A stretch of DNA of 29,978 bases from positions 1-29,978 of the forward strand of contig CAZKTS010000140.1 of NCBI GenBank assembly GCA_964555735.1, written 5' to 3'. A program made the translations under genes and the position numbers. The notes beneath the pieces are model-generated. The model had not been told where the DNA came from. It worked only from the letters and a program-made list of their open reading frames with translations, and ran no database searches. The stretch comes from CAZKTS01 sp964555735. GTDB taxonomy: Bacteria; Actinomycetota; Acidimicrobiia; IMCC26256; PALSA-555. Positions within the stretch are counted from its first letter, which is position 1, and each line of letters starts with the position of its first letter. Of this stretch, positions 14,833 through 21,924 are shown piece after piece.

Positions 14833-15117
14833 TCAGCCAGCCGAGTGCGCGGTGTCGCACGCGCACGCTTCGTGGTGGATCTGAGCGCGGAGCACGGGTT
14901 GGCCGGGTTCCTTGACCTCCAGCTGGGAGTCGCTCACCCGCACGTGGTCGAACGTCCGCCAGCTCCCGAACTGGGTGGCGACGTCGATCTCGCGGTCCCG
15001 GTCGTACCGGAGGTAGCGGTGTCGACCGAGCTCGAACACCCACCGCGACTGACAGGTCTCGACCACCACGGTGGTGGCGTCGGCGGCCCGGTTCTCGGGG
15101 ACTTCGGTGCTCCGCAT
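14833..15117 (-). CDS. Small hypothetical protein (94 aa)
   Basis: The protein is rich in beta strands and charged residues, with two aromatic runs (SRWVFELGRHRYLRYDRD and FGSWRTFDHVRVSD), and cysteines only near each end (ETCQS and EACACD). I do not recognise a family. The ATG at 15117 is chosen because the 18-bp direct-repeat motif lies exactly 22 bases upstream, the same distance as at two other promoters here. A frame extending to an upstream ATG at 15183 would run over that motif. No ribosome-binding site is seen. The gene leads an operon with the DksA-type gene 10 bases downstream. Confidence 0.55.
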   Translation of the reverse strand: MRSTEVPENRAADATTVVVETCQSRWVFELGRHRYLRYDRDREIDVATQFGSWRTFDHVRVSDSQLEVKEPGQPVLRAQIHHEACACDTAHSAG

Positions 15118-15139
15118 GGGGGCATGGTTGCCGCGCCGT

Positions 15140-15157
15140 GTTGCGATCTCGCGACGA
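15140..15157 (-). promoter_or_regulatory. Copy 1 of an 18-bp tandem half-site (minus strand)
   Basis: On the minus strand this reads TCGTCGC-GAGA-TCGCAAC, a pair of 7-base half-sites with an 11-base period. It ends 22 bases before the ATG at 15117. The spacing of the repeats is the layout bound by OmpR/PhoB-family response regulators, and such a regulator is encoded nearby. Confidence 0.55.
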
Positions 15158-15204
15158 GAACGTTGAGGTCGCGCGCCTCGCATCGTGGCGTGACCGTCGA
15201 GGGT

Positions 15205-15222
15205 TCGTCACGAGACCGCAAC
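15205..15222 (+). promoter_or_regulatory. Copy 2 of the 18-bp tandem half-site
   Basis: Reads TCGTCAC-GAGA-CCGCAAC on the plus strand, matching copy 1 at 16 of 18 positions. It ends exactly 22 bases before the GTG at 15245, which suggests that GTG as the start. The two copies face away from each other and could drive the divergent operons on both sides. Confidence 0.55.
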
Positions 15223-15244
15223 ATGCGTGTACGACGCTGGCGGA

Positions 15245-15604
15245 GTGCGACGACGGCGACACCAACCCGGTCCGGCGAGGCCAGCGGTCATCGTGAGGCC
15301 CGACGATGCCCCTGGACTGGGTATCGGTGTCCACGGGGCGTTCGATGACGCCCAGGCCGCGATCGTCGAAGACGTCGCGGGCCAGATCCTCGAGGTTCGA
15401 CCCGACCTGGTCGGGGTCCGCCTCGATCTGCGCCGCGCCCGTTCGTGCAGCCGCAAGTCGCTCGAGCTCCTCGCGGCCTTGCTCGAGCGAGGGGCGTCGC
15501 TCGAGTGCGAGGGGGTCGGGCTCGACGGATGCCGCCCGGTGCGCAGGCGGCGCACGACGACGTGGATGGACGTCCCCGCCACCCGGGCGGTGCGCGCCGG
15601 ATGA
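15245..15604 (+). CDS. Small STAS-like protein
   Basis: The 119-residue protein contains a region that resembles a STAS fold: AVIVRPDDAPGLGIGVHGAF, then a helix (FDDAQAAIVEDVAGQIL), the strand VGVRLDLRRARSC, and the helix RKSLELLAALLERGASLEC. The position of the phosphorylated serine in anti-sigma antagonists is not conserved, so it may be a degenerate or scaffold-type member. The GTG at 15245 is favoured because the motif at 15205-15222 is 22 bases upstream. GTG at 15227 and GTG at 15293 are alternatives. The basic N-terminal stretch (RRRRHQPGPARP) is odd. The stop overlaps the next gene (ATGA), so both STAS-like proteins are translated together. Confidence 0.5.
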   Translation: MRRRRHQPGPARPAVIVRPDDAPGLGIGVHGAFDDAQAAIVEDVAGQILEVRPDLVGVRLDLRRARSCSRKSLELLAALLERGASLECEGVGLDGCRPVRRRRTTTWMDVPATRAVRAG

Positions 15605-15882
15605 CGGAGCCGTGGCGGTCGGACGAAGCGGTGTTCGAGGTGATGGACGGTCCCGACGGGCCCCATGTGATCGTCGACGGGCGCCTCGACGCTGACTCCG
15701 GACAAGAGCTGTGCAGTCGCGTGGCGGCCGAGCTGGGCGCCGACGCCGCGCTCGAGGTGGTCGTCGATCTCTCGGGCGTCGCGCGCTACACGACCGACGG
15801 GCTGCGCGCGGTCGTGGCCTGCGCCCGCCTGGGTGACGACGACCGTCGCGTGCGGATCCGTCTCGGCCGCGCCCCGTCCTGA
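15601..15882 (+). CDS. STAS-domain protein, anti-sigma factor antagonist type
   Basis: The 93-residue protein matches the STAS family of anti-anti-sigma factors. It has VIVDGRLDADSGQEL, a helix, the central strand LEVVVDLSGVARYTTDGLRAVV, and a C-terminal strand VRIRLG. In SpoIIAA-type proteins the phosphorylated serine is in FMDSSGL; here the aligned residue is Asp66 (TTDGL), with Thr at the two preceding positions. It therefore cannot be phosphorylated at that place and may mimic the phosphorylated, inactive state. ATG at 15601 overlaps the stop of the first STAS-like gene. It is the second gene of the operon leading to the response regulator and may connect the partner-switch system with two-component signalling. 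Confidence 0.75.
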   Translation: MTEPWRSDEAVFEVMDGPDGPHVIVDGRLDADSGQELCSRVAAELGADAALEVVVDLSGVARYTTDGLRAVVACARLGDDDRRVRIRLGRAPS

Positions 15883-15905
15883 CCCCGGACCGGGGCGCCC
15901 CGTTG

Positions 15906-16607
15906 ATGTGGGATCGTGATGGCGTGGCTGTGCAGACCATGGTGGTCGAGGACGACGCGGGGATCCGTGCCCTCATGCGGCTCGCGCTCGAAGAAGAGGG
16001 GTATGGCGTCACCGAGGCCGAGAGCTCCGAGCGGGCCATGGACCTGTTCGGCGCCGCGAGCATCGACATCGCACTCGTCGATCTCACCTTGCCCGGCCGC
16101 GATGGATTCGAGCTGTGCCGAGCGTTGCGGAAGGTGAGCGACGTACCGATCGTCATCGTCACGGCCCGGACCGACACGCACGACGTCGTGGCGGGCCTCG
16201 AGGCCGGGGCCGACGACTACATCACGAAGCCCTTCGTGGCGAAGGAGCTGACGGCCCGCATCCGGGCGCTCCTGCGTCGGGTTCGCTCGGGCGACGCGGT
16301 GCCCGAGCGCTACGTCTTCGGACGAATCGAGGTCTCGCCCGCAGCCGGCGTGGTGACGCGCGACGGCGTCGCGGTCGACGTGACCAAGACCGAGTTCCGG
16401 CTCCTGTGCGAGCTCGCGCTGCACGCCGGCATGGTTCTCAGTCGCGAGCAGCTGCTCGAGCGTGTGTGGGGCTACGGGTATCTCGGCGATGGCCGGCTCG
16501 TGGACGCACACATCCGGCGCTTGCGCACGAAGGTGGAGGCCGACCCGTCGAACCCCACGCTCATCATGACGGTGCGAGGCCTGGGGTATCGGCTCGAGCG
16601 TCCGTGA
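15906..16607 (+). CDS. OmpR-family response regulator (MtrA-like)
   Basis: The 233-residue protein has a receiver domain, with acidic pair E15/D16/D17, phospho-acceptor Asp59 in LVDLTLPG, the TAR threonine region and the lysine of TKPF, and a C-terminal winged helix (LLCELALHAGMVLSREQLLERVWGYGY, then VDAHIRRLRTKVE and the wing). It binds DNA as tandem half-sites when phosphorylated by the kinase encoded next. An MtrA-type identity is suggested by the kinase and GerMN lipoprotein that follow. A start at ATG 15906 is assumed; GTG at 15924 is also reasonable. A small hairpin (CCCCG-GAC-CGGGG, 15883-15895) lies in the gap after the STAS gene and might tune expression. The kinase start overlaps its stop. 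Confidence 0.9.
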   Translation: MWDRDGVAVQTMVVEDDAGIRALMRLALEEEGYGVTEAESSERAMDLFGAASIDIALVDLTLPGRDGFELCRALRKVSDVPIVIVTARTDTHDVVAGLEAGADDYITKPFVAKELTARIRALLRRVRSGDAVPERYVFGRIEVSPAAGVVTRDGVAVDVTKTEFRLLCELALHAGMVLSREQLLERVWGYGYLGDGRLVDAHIRRLRTKVEADPSNPTLIMTVRGLGYRLERP

Positions 16608-18016
16608 GCGACGCGCCCGACGCCAGGCGGGCGCGACGGTGGCGGGGCGTCCGTCGCCCGGGGCTCCGGACGCGCGTCACCTTGCTCTTCGGGCTCGGCG
16701 GACTCGGCGTCTCGGTGCTGCTCGCGGTGATCACCTACACCCTGGCCGACCGCTACCTGATCGCCCAACGGGAGCGGTCGGCCATCCGGCAGACGTTCCT
16801 CAACGCCCGCGCGCTCCGCGACGAGCTGCTCGCACCGGGCCAGGACGTCCCCGACGCGCTCACCGGCCTCGAGCTCCCGCAGACGTCGAGCGTTGTGTTC
16901 AAGCGTGGCGACCAGTGGTACAGCTCGTCCGTGTCGGTCGGACGCTCGACGGTGCCCCGCTCGATGCGACGCGTGGTCGGTGCGGGCACGCCGGCGCACC
17001 AGCGGATCGACGTGGACGGCCGTCGCGTCCTGATCGTCGGCTTGAGCGTGCCTGCGGTCGACGGGACGTACTTCGAGGTCTTCTCGCTCACGGAGCTCGG
17101 GTCGACGCTCGACGTGATCCGCGATGCGCTGATCGGTGCTGCCGCCGCGACCACCGTCGTGGCGATGCTGTTCGGGTTCTTCGCGAGCCGGCGCGTCCTG
17201 CAGCCGCTGGCGGCCGTGGGCGCGACGGCGGTCGAGATCGCGGAGGGCGACCTGTCTCGACGCCTCGAGCACAGTGACGATCCCGACTTGGGTGAGCTCA
17301 CGGAGTCGTTCAACCGCATGGTCGACGCGCTGCAGACTCGGATCGAGCGCGATGCTCGCTTCGCGTCGAGTGTGAGCCACGAGCTGCGCTCACCCTTGAC
17401 GACGCTCGCGGCGGCCTCCGAGCTCATCGCCAACCACGCCGACGAGCTGAGCCCCGCGACGCGCACCGCAGCCGAGGTGCTGGTCGGTGACGTCCGTCGG
17501 TTCCAGCGACTCGTCCAGGACCTGCTCGAGCTCAGCCGGGCGGAGTCCGGTGTCGACGAGATGGAGGTCGAGCCGGTGCGCCTCGCCGACTTGATCCTCC
17601 ACACGTCGGCGAACACCTCGGGCTCGACGTTCACGTTCGACGTGGATCGCGAGGTCGCCGACGTCCCGATCCTCACGGACAAGCGGAGGGTCGAGCGCAT
17701 CGTCACGAACCTGCTCGAGAATGCCCAGAGCCACGGCGAGGGGATTGATCGCGTGGGCATCGCGCGGGATGGCGACACCGTGCTCATCACGATCGACGAC
17801 CGCGGAGACGGTGTCGCGCCGGAGGAGCGCGAGCGGGTGTTCGAGCGCTTCTACCGCGGCGCGGCGGCCGGGCGACGCGACGGTTCACCCGGTACGGGTC
17901 TGGGGCTCGCGCTCGTGGCCGAGCACGTCCGGATCCTCGGCGGCTCCGTGACCGTTCGTGAGGCCCCGAACGGGGGCGCACGGTTCGAGGTGACGCTTCC
18001 GTGGCGGCCGGCGTGA
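16604..18016 (+). CDS. Sensor histidine kinase (MtrB-like)
   Basis: The 470-residue membrane kinase has an Arg-rich N-terminus, TM1 (about 26-48), an external sensor region (about 50-172), TM2 (about 176-194) and a HAMP domain (about 195-248). The HisKA box has His259 in SSVSHELRSPL, followed by the ATPase domain with the N box (NLLENAQSH), G1 (DRGDGVAP), the F box (FERFYRG) and G2 (GTGLGLAL). It phosphorylates the regulator encoded just before. GTG at 16604 overlaps its stop (GTGA), and its own stop overlaps the start of the GerMN lipoprotein. The external region of about 120 residues has no recognisable ligand domain. The pairing with a GerMN lipoprotein matches the MtrB-LpqB arrangement, in which the lipoprotein modulates the kinase. 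Confidence 0.92.
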   Translation: MSDAPDARRARRWRGVRRPGLRTRVTLLFGLGGLGVSVLLAVITYTLADRYLIAQRERSAIRQTFLNARALRDELLAPGQDVPDALTGLELPQTSSVVFKRGDQWYSSSVSVGRSTVPRSMRRVVGAGTPAHQRIDVDGRRVLIVGLSVPAVDGTYFEVFSLTELGSTLDVIRDALIGAAAATTVVAMLFGFFASRRVLQPLAAVGATAVEIAEGDLSRRLEHSDDPDLGELTESFNRMVDALQTRIERDARFASSVSHELRSPLTTLAAASELIANHADELSPATRTAAEVLVGDVRRFQRLVQDLLELSRAESGVDEMEVEPVRLADLILHTSANTSGSTFTFDVDREVADVPILTDKRRVERIVTNLLENAQSHGEGIDRVGIARDGDTVLITIDDRGDGVAPEERERVFERFYRGAAAGRRDGSPGTGLGLALVAEHVRILGGSVTVREAPNGGARFEVTLPWRPA

Positions 18017-18588
18017 TCCGACGGGTCGTCCTCGTCGTGGTATCGGTCGTCGTGGCTGCTTCGTGTGCGCGGGGCACACAGACCGAACCTGAGGCGATCG
18101 ATCGTCGTGATGTGCCGTTCGGCCTCACGGACGCGAGCGTTCCCGACGTCGAGGGGACGACGCCGAGCGGGTTCGGTGCATCGATCTTCCTCCTCGACCC
18201 GGATCGTCTGGTTCCGGTCACGCGTCGGCTCGACGAGCCGACGCCGGCGCAGCGTGTCCGCGCGTTGCTCGACGGGCCCACGGAGGCCGAGCTGACCGCC
18301 GGTGACCGCACCGCAGTGCCCTCGGGCACGACGCTTCGCGGCATCCGGCTCCGGGGCCACCGGGCGACCATCAATCTCGGCGGTGAGTTCGATCGGGTGA
18401 GTGGAACCGACCGTGCGGCCGCCATCGCGCAGCTCGTGTACACGGTGACCGAGGACCCACTGGTCGCGTCGGTCCGCTTCGAGTTCGAGGGCCGAGCGAT
18501 CGAGGTGCCCGCGGACGGTGGCGAGCTCACCGGGCGAGCAGTCGGCCGCGCCGACTACCCGCCCGGCCAGGTGTATGCGAACGGCTGA
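18013..18588 (+). CDS. GerMN-domain lipoprotein (LpqB-like, short)
   Basis: The 191-residue protein starts with a signal peptide and lipobox ending VVAASC, so it should be anchored outside the membrane by Cys18. The rest is a GerMN domain: FLLDPDRLVPVTRRLD, PAQRVRALLDGPTEAE, AVPSGTTLRGIRL, VRFEFEGRAIEVPADGGE. GerMN domains occur in LpqB, which sits with MtrAB in actinobacteria, and in GerM. LpqB is normally about three times longer and carries a beta-propeller too, which is missing here. GTG at 18013 overlaps the kinase stop; a GTG at 18001 would give a longer N-terminus. It probably modulates the kinase or senses envelope state, inferred from the LpqB case. Confidence 0.85.
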   Translation: MIRRVVLVVVSVVVAASCARGTQTEPEAIDRRDVPFGLTDASVPDVEGTTPSGFGASIFLLDPDRLVPVTRRLDEPTPAQRVRALLDGPTEAELTAGDRTAVPSGTTLRGIRLRGHRATINLGGEFDRVSGTDRAAAIAQLVYTVTEDPLVASVRFEFEGRAIEVPADGGELTGRAVGRADYPPGQVYANG

Positions 18589-18609
18589 GCCACCGGATGC
18601 CCTCCGTGG

Positions 18610-18627
18610 TCGCAACGCGATCGCAAC
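18610..18627 (+). promoter_or_regulatory. Copy 3 of the 18-bp tandem half-site
   Basis: Reads TCGCAAC-GCGA-TCGCAAC, two identical half-sites 11 bases apart. It ends 22 bases before the ATG at 18650, the same distance as the other two copies. It would put the exported protein at 18650 under the same regulator. Confidence 0.6.
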
Positions 18628-18649
18628 ATTCAGGTGTCACGCTGCCGCC

Positions 18650-19204
18650 ATGCCGCCGATCCGGCCTCTCGTGTTCGTTTCGATCGTGGTGGTGCTCGCG
18701 ATCGCAATGTCGATCGCGCCCGAGCACGACGAGTCGGCGGGCGCAGCAGCGCTCAAGTGCCCATCGCGCCCCTTCGTGGGCACGATCGAGCGGCTCCCGG
18801 ACGAGTCGGCGGATCAACCTGCCGCCGAGCTCCGAGGGCGCGACGTCGAGCGGGCGCTCGGGTTCGACTTCGGCTCGGCGCGCAACACGACCGTCTACCT
18901 CGCCTCGTACCCGCTGCGATCCGGAGAGCTCGGCGAGACGATCGAGGCACCCGCGGGCGAGACGCTCGTGACGGTCTTCCTGCGGCCGGCGTCGGGTGAT
19001 CTCGAGCCCGGGCGGAAGCTTCGCACCCCGAAGGACCAGATCACCGCGATCGTCGACACGGGTGGAGGGGCTCGCGCGACGACGAGTGGCGCCGAAGCGA
19101 CAGTCCGAGTCATCGCGTTCGACGACGACCGCGTGTGCTTCGCGATCGACTACCGGGACGACCTCCAGGTCGTGAAGGGGAAGGTCAGCGCCGACTACCC
19201 GTGA
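18650..19204 (+). CDS. Exported or membrane-anchored hypothetical protein
   Basis: The 184-residue protein has a hydrophobic N-terminal segment (IRPLVFVSIVVVLAIAMSIAP), which may be an uncleaved anchor or a signal peptide, followed by a Cys-containing region (LKCPSRPF and DRVCFAI). No lipobox fits. The mature part has several beta strands and I do not recognise a family. The 18-bp motif ends 22 bases before this ATG. The gene faces the coupled small gene on the other strand and overlaps it by ten bases. It may be an envelope factor controlled by the two-component system next door, which is an inference from the motif. Confidence 0.7.
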   Translation: MPPIRPLVFVSIVVVLAIAMSIAPEHDESAGAAALKCPSRPFVGTIERLPDESADQPAAELRGRDVERALGFDFGSARNTTVYLASYPLRSGELGETIEAPAGETLVTVFLRPASGDLEPGRKLRTPKDQITAIVDTGGGARATTSGAEATVRVIAFDDDRVCFAIDYRDDLQVVKGKVSADYP

Positions 19205-19506
19205 CGGGCGATCCGCGCGTCGCGGGCCATGGCGAGCATGCCGACCTCGAGGTTGCGGCCCGCAGCCTGGTCCGGGAGCTCCACGCGCACCCGTTCGGCG
19301 CGACCGGTCGCGCAGAGCGCCGTACCGAGCGCCGAGACCAACGCGACCGCGGCGGCCTCGTCCGCGGTCCCGTGCAGCCGGATCGTCGCTGCCCCTTGAT
19401 CATTGCGAACACTGATCGTCCACGAGCTGCCGGCCACGAGTCCGATCGTGCTCGACCAGTGTTGTGATCGGGTGACGGCCGGGTTGAGGCTGTGCGCGTC
19501 CGTCAC
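19195..19506 (-). CDS. Small hypothetical protein coupled to the MFS exporter
   Basis: The 103-residue protein contains no transmembrane segment and I do not recognise it. It has a beta-rich region (HWSSTIGLVAGSSWTISVRN), an alpha segment with an alanine run (DEAAAVALVSALGTALC) and a basic end. The GTG at 19506 overlaps the stop of the MFS gene as GTGA, so it is translated from the same mRNA. The 3' end overlaps the convergent gene at 18650-19204 by ten bases. It could be a cytosolic partner of the exporter. Confidence 0.6.
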   Translation of the reverse strand: MTDAHSLNPAVTRSQHWSSTIGLVAGSSWTISVRNDQGAATIRLHGTADEAAAVALVSALGTALCATGRAERVRVELPDQAAGRNLEVGMLAMARDARIARHG

Positions 19507-21095
19507 GCCAGAGCCATGCCCTCCACGTCGTCCGACGGCTCCGGATCGGGGAGCCGCATCATGTGCAAGGAGTTCACGAGCCCGAGCAGCGCGGCGACCA
19601 GCGGGATGAGCAGCGCGACCTGTAGTGCGATCGGTCGAGCGTCGGTGTTGATGCGGATGATCTCGGCTTGGACGTCCTTTGGTTGATCGACGAGCAGTGC
19701 GTCGAGCCGGGTGTTGCTCATGAGCTCGGCGTCGTCTTCGAGCACGGTCGACACCCGCGCGGCCTCCGCGGGGGTGAGGACCGCGCTCGACTCCGCCATG
19801 TTGGTGAAGGTGAACGAGAGCGCGGCCAGCATGATCGCTCCCGCGAAGGCCAGGCCGAACGACAGGCCGAACGAGCCGGCGGCGGAGTTCACACCCGCGG
19901 CTTCACTGACCCGCTCGGACTCGATCGGCGAGAGCGTGTAGTTGTTGAGCTGTGAGACGAGCAGGCCGAGCCCGCAACCGGCGAAGAGCAGGGGCAGGAC
20001 CAAGTACCACCCGGATTCGGCGTGGGGCACTACGAGGATGAGTGCGAAGACCCCGATCGTCACGAGCAGGAAGCCCGTGCGAATGAGGCTGCTCGGACGA
20101 CGGTTGCCGCCGCGCTTGCCGGCCACGAGCGCGATACCGAACATGCTCAGCGACAGGGGTGCGAGGGAGAGCCCTGCTTCCAGGGCGTTGTACTCCAGCA
20201 CCATCTGCAAGAAGATCGGCAGCGCGATCATCGTCCCGCCGAGTGCGATCTGCTGGAGCATCTGGCCCGAGATTCCCGAGCGAAAGAGCGCCAGGCGGAA
20301 GAGGCCCGGGTCGAGCAGCGTCGGGCGACCCGTCCGCTTCCGGCGGACCAGCCAGTACACGAACGAACCCATGGCCACGGTGCCGACTGCGAGGAGTGCG
20401 GCAACTGATTCGCCGCCCTCCTGCCACACGAGGATGCCGAGCACGATCCCACCCATGCCGACGACCGAGAGCGCGGCGCCGACGAGGTCGATGCTGCGAT
20501 CGCCGGTGTACGGGACATCGCGGACGAGTCCGATGCCCGAGAGGACCACCGCGATGACGATGACCTCGAGGCCGAAGGCGACGCGCCACGAGAGGTAGGT
20601 GGTGATCAAGCCACCGATCAGGGGCCCGATCGCCGCGGCGATCGCCGCCGAAGCTCCGACCAACGCGTAGACCTTGCGTTGAGCGGTGCCCTGAAAGTTG
20701 CCGTGGATGAGGGATTGCATCGCTGGAAGCAGGAGCGACGCGCCCAGGCCGCCGAGGAACGCCCAGAACACGATGATCGCGGTGAGGTCCTGCGCCAGCG
20801 TCATCGCGAGGGCGCCGGTGGCGTACGCGAGCAGACCGAGGACGTAGGCGCGCTTGCGACCGATGAGGTCACCGACCTTGCTGCCGATCAGGATGAACGC
20901 AGCGGAGACGAGGGCCTCGAGCGCGATCGCCGACTGGACGCCGCTCACGGTCGTGTCGAGGTCCTTGACGACCGCCGAGATGGAGACGTTCATCAACGAC
21001 GTGTCCACGACGAGCACGAACATCGCCATCGCGAGGAGCAGCGGGAGGCGTGGACTGGGCTCTCCGTTGGTGGAGCCCAGCGCCGGGTCCGTCAT
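19503..21095 (-). CDS. DHA2-type MFS exporter (14 TM)
   Basis: The 530-residue protein has about 14 hydrophobic helices. It carries the DHA2 markers: VDTSLMNVSISAV in TM1, GSKVGDLIGRKRAYVLG (the motif A loop), and the GxxxGPxxGG-like AAAIGPLIGGL in TM5. The family exports drugs, antiseptics or small metabolites with proton antiport. A cytosolic tail of about 90 residues, predicted as helical, includes a stretch rich in Asp and Glu. The ATG at 21095 gives MTDPALGSTNGEP. A longer reading frame continues upstream, but its sequence is compositionally unlike a protein. No regulator gene is next to it. The substrate cannot be told. Confidence 0.9.
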   Translation of the reverse strand: MTDPALGSTNGEPSPRLPLLLAMAMFVLVVDTSLMNVSISAVVKDLDTTVSGVQSAIALEALVSAAFILIGSKVGDLIGRKRAYVLGLLAYATGALAMTLAQDLTAIIVFWAFLGGLGASLLLPAMQSLIHGNFQGTAQRKVYALVGASAAIAAAIGPLIGGLITTYLSWRVAFGLEVIVIAVVLSGIGLVRDVPYTGDRSIDLVGAALSVVGMGGIVLGILVWQEGGESVAALLAVGTVAMGSFVYWLVRRKRTGRPTLLDPGLFRLALFRSGISGQMLQQIALGGTMIALPIFLQMVLEYNALEAGLSLAPLSLSMFGIALVAGKRGGNRRPSSLIRTGFLLVTIGVFALILVVPHAESGWYLVLPLLFAGCGLGLLVSQLNNYTLSPIESERVSEAAGVNSAAGSFGLSFGLAFAGAIMLAALSFTFTNMAESSAVLTPAEAARVSTVLEDDAELMSNTRLDALLVDQPKDVQAEIIRINTDARPIALQVALLIPLVAALLGLVNSLHMMRLPDPEPSDDVEGMALA

Positions 21096-21140
21096 CGGCC
21101 GGAGTCTGCCAGCCCGCGTCGATTGCTGCCTCGATGGGCA

Positions 21141-21166
21141 GTTTGGACGCTCCGGACACCGGGCAC
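21141..21166 (+). promoter_or_regulatory. Possible SigB/SigF-type promoter before the DUF2231 gene
   Basis: GTTT (21141-21144) is followed after 16 bases by GGGCAC (21161-21166). The spacing is right for the SigF-type promoter, but the -10 has C in place of the T of GGGTAC. Transcription would start about 20 bases before the ATG at 21192. Weak by itself; it gains weight from the better pair at 22239-22299. Confidence 0.35.
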
Positions 21167-21191
21167 TGCCCCGGTGGCGAAAGGAGCCGAG

Positions 21192-21767
21192 ATGCGGCAT
21201 CTCTCGTTCCGGCCCGGCCTCACGATCCGCGGGCGGACGTTCAAGGGTCTGCGGGGGTGGGCGGGCAAGCCGGCGCATCCTCCCCTGACCGACATCCCGG
21301 TCGGTGCCTACGTGATCGTGGCCGGGCTCGATGTGATCTCGTTCGTCGCCCAGGACGAGACGTGGGCGCGCGACTTCTTCCGCGCGGCCACGTTCGTGCT
21401 GATCGCGGGAGCCGCGGTCTCGCTGCTCACGGCCCTGACGGGCTTCTGGGACTGGCTCCGCTCGACGGATGCCGGCACGCAGGTTCGGCGCGAAGCGAAC
21501 GCCCACGTGATCACGATGTTGACGGTGACCGCGATCGTCCTCGTGAACATCGCGCTGCGAACCCTGCGGTATGGCGGTGACGCGTACAGCGGTGTGACCG
21601 TCGTCGTGCTGTCGGTGGTCGCGGCAGTCTTGACCACGGTCGGCGCGACCATCGGCGGGTCGCTCGTCTTCGACCTCGGCTTCAACGTGGAAACCGCGGG
21701 CGACCACCCCGCGTACCACGAGTCCGAGACCGACGTGCTCCCAGGGGAACGCCGACCGGTCAGCTGA
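21192..21767 (+). CDS. DUF2231 membrane protein
   Basis: The 191-residue protein has the DUF2231 pattern: a GKPAHPPLTDIPVGAYVIV segment before the first helix, four membrane helices, a DWLRSTDAG loop, and a basic C-terminal tail. The family is common in actinobacteria and its function is unknown. An AGGAG at 21182-21186 lies 5 bases before the ATG. A possible SigB/SigF-type promoter precedes it. The last eight bases overlap the stop of a tiny membrane gene on the other strand. Confidence 0.85.
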   Translation: MRHLSFRPGLTIRGRTFKGLRGWAGKPAHPPLTDIPVGAYVIVAGLDVISFVAQDETWARDFFRAATFVLIAGAAVSLLTALTGFWDWLRSTDAGTQVRREANAHVITMLTVTAIVLVNIALRTLRYGGDAYSGVTVVVLSVVAAVLTTVGATIGGSLVFDLGFNVETAGDHPAYHESETDVLPGERRPVS

Positions 21768-21924
21768 TCACCACGAGGAAGAGCAGGACGGCCACGACGA
21801 CGGCGAGCAGCCAGACGGCACCGATCACCAGTGCTCGCGTCGCGATGCTCGTCAGCAGATCGTGGACGAACCCCGCGGCAGACGACCTCGAACGGGCGCC
21901 CGTTCGGGGCGCCGGACGGCTCAC
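21760..21924 (-). CDS. Tiny single-pass membrane protein (54 aa)
   Basis: The frame is short: a basic, hydrophilic N-terminus (RPAPRTGARSRSS) and one transmembrane helix at about 31-53, with the sequence ALVIGAVWLL followed by a run of Val, Leu and Ala. The GTG at 21924 overlaps the stop of the SAP-like gene (GTGA), so it is translated as the second gene of that operon. It overlaps the end of the DUF2231 gene, tail to tail. No family is recognised. The translational coupling and the hydrophobic helix are what make it likely to be real. Confidence 0.65.
   Translation of the reverse strand: MSRPAPRTGARSRSSAAGFVHDLLTSIATRALVIGAVWLLAVVVAVLLFLVVIS

Noticed and set aside
15316..15321. GGGTAT inside the first STAS-like gene
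   Set aside because: Lies in coding sequence and has no -35 box at the proper distance.
15883..15895. Hairpin CCCCG-GAC-CGGGG between the STAS gene and the response regulator
   Set aside because: Only 5 bp, in the middle of an operon and without a T-run; too weak to call a terminator.
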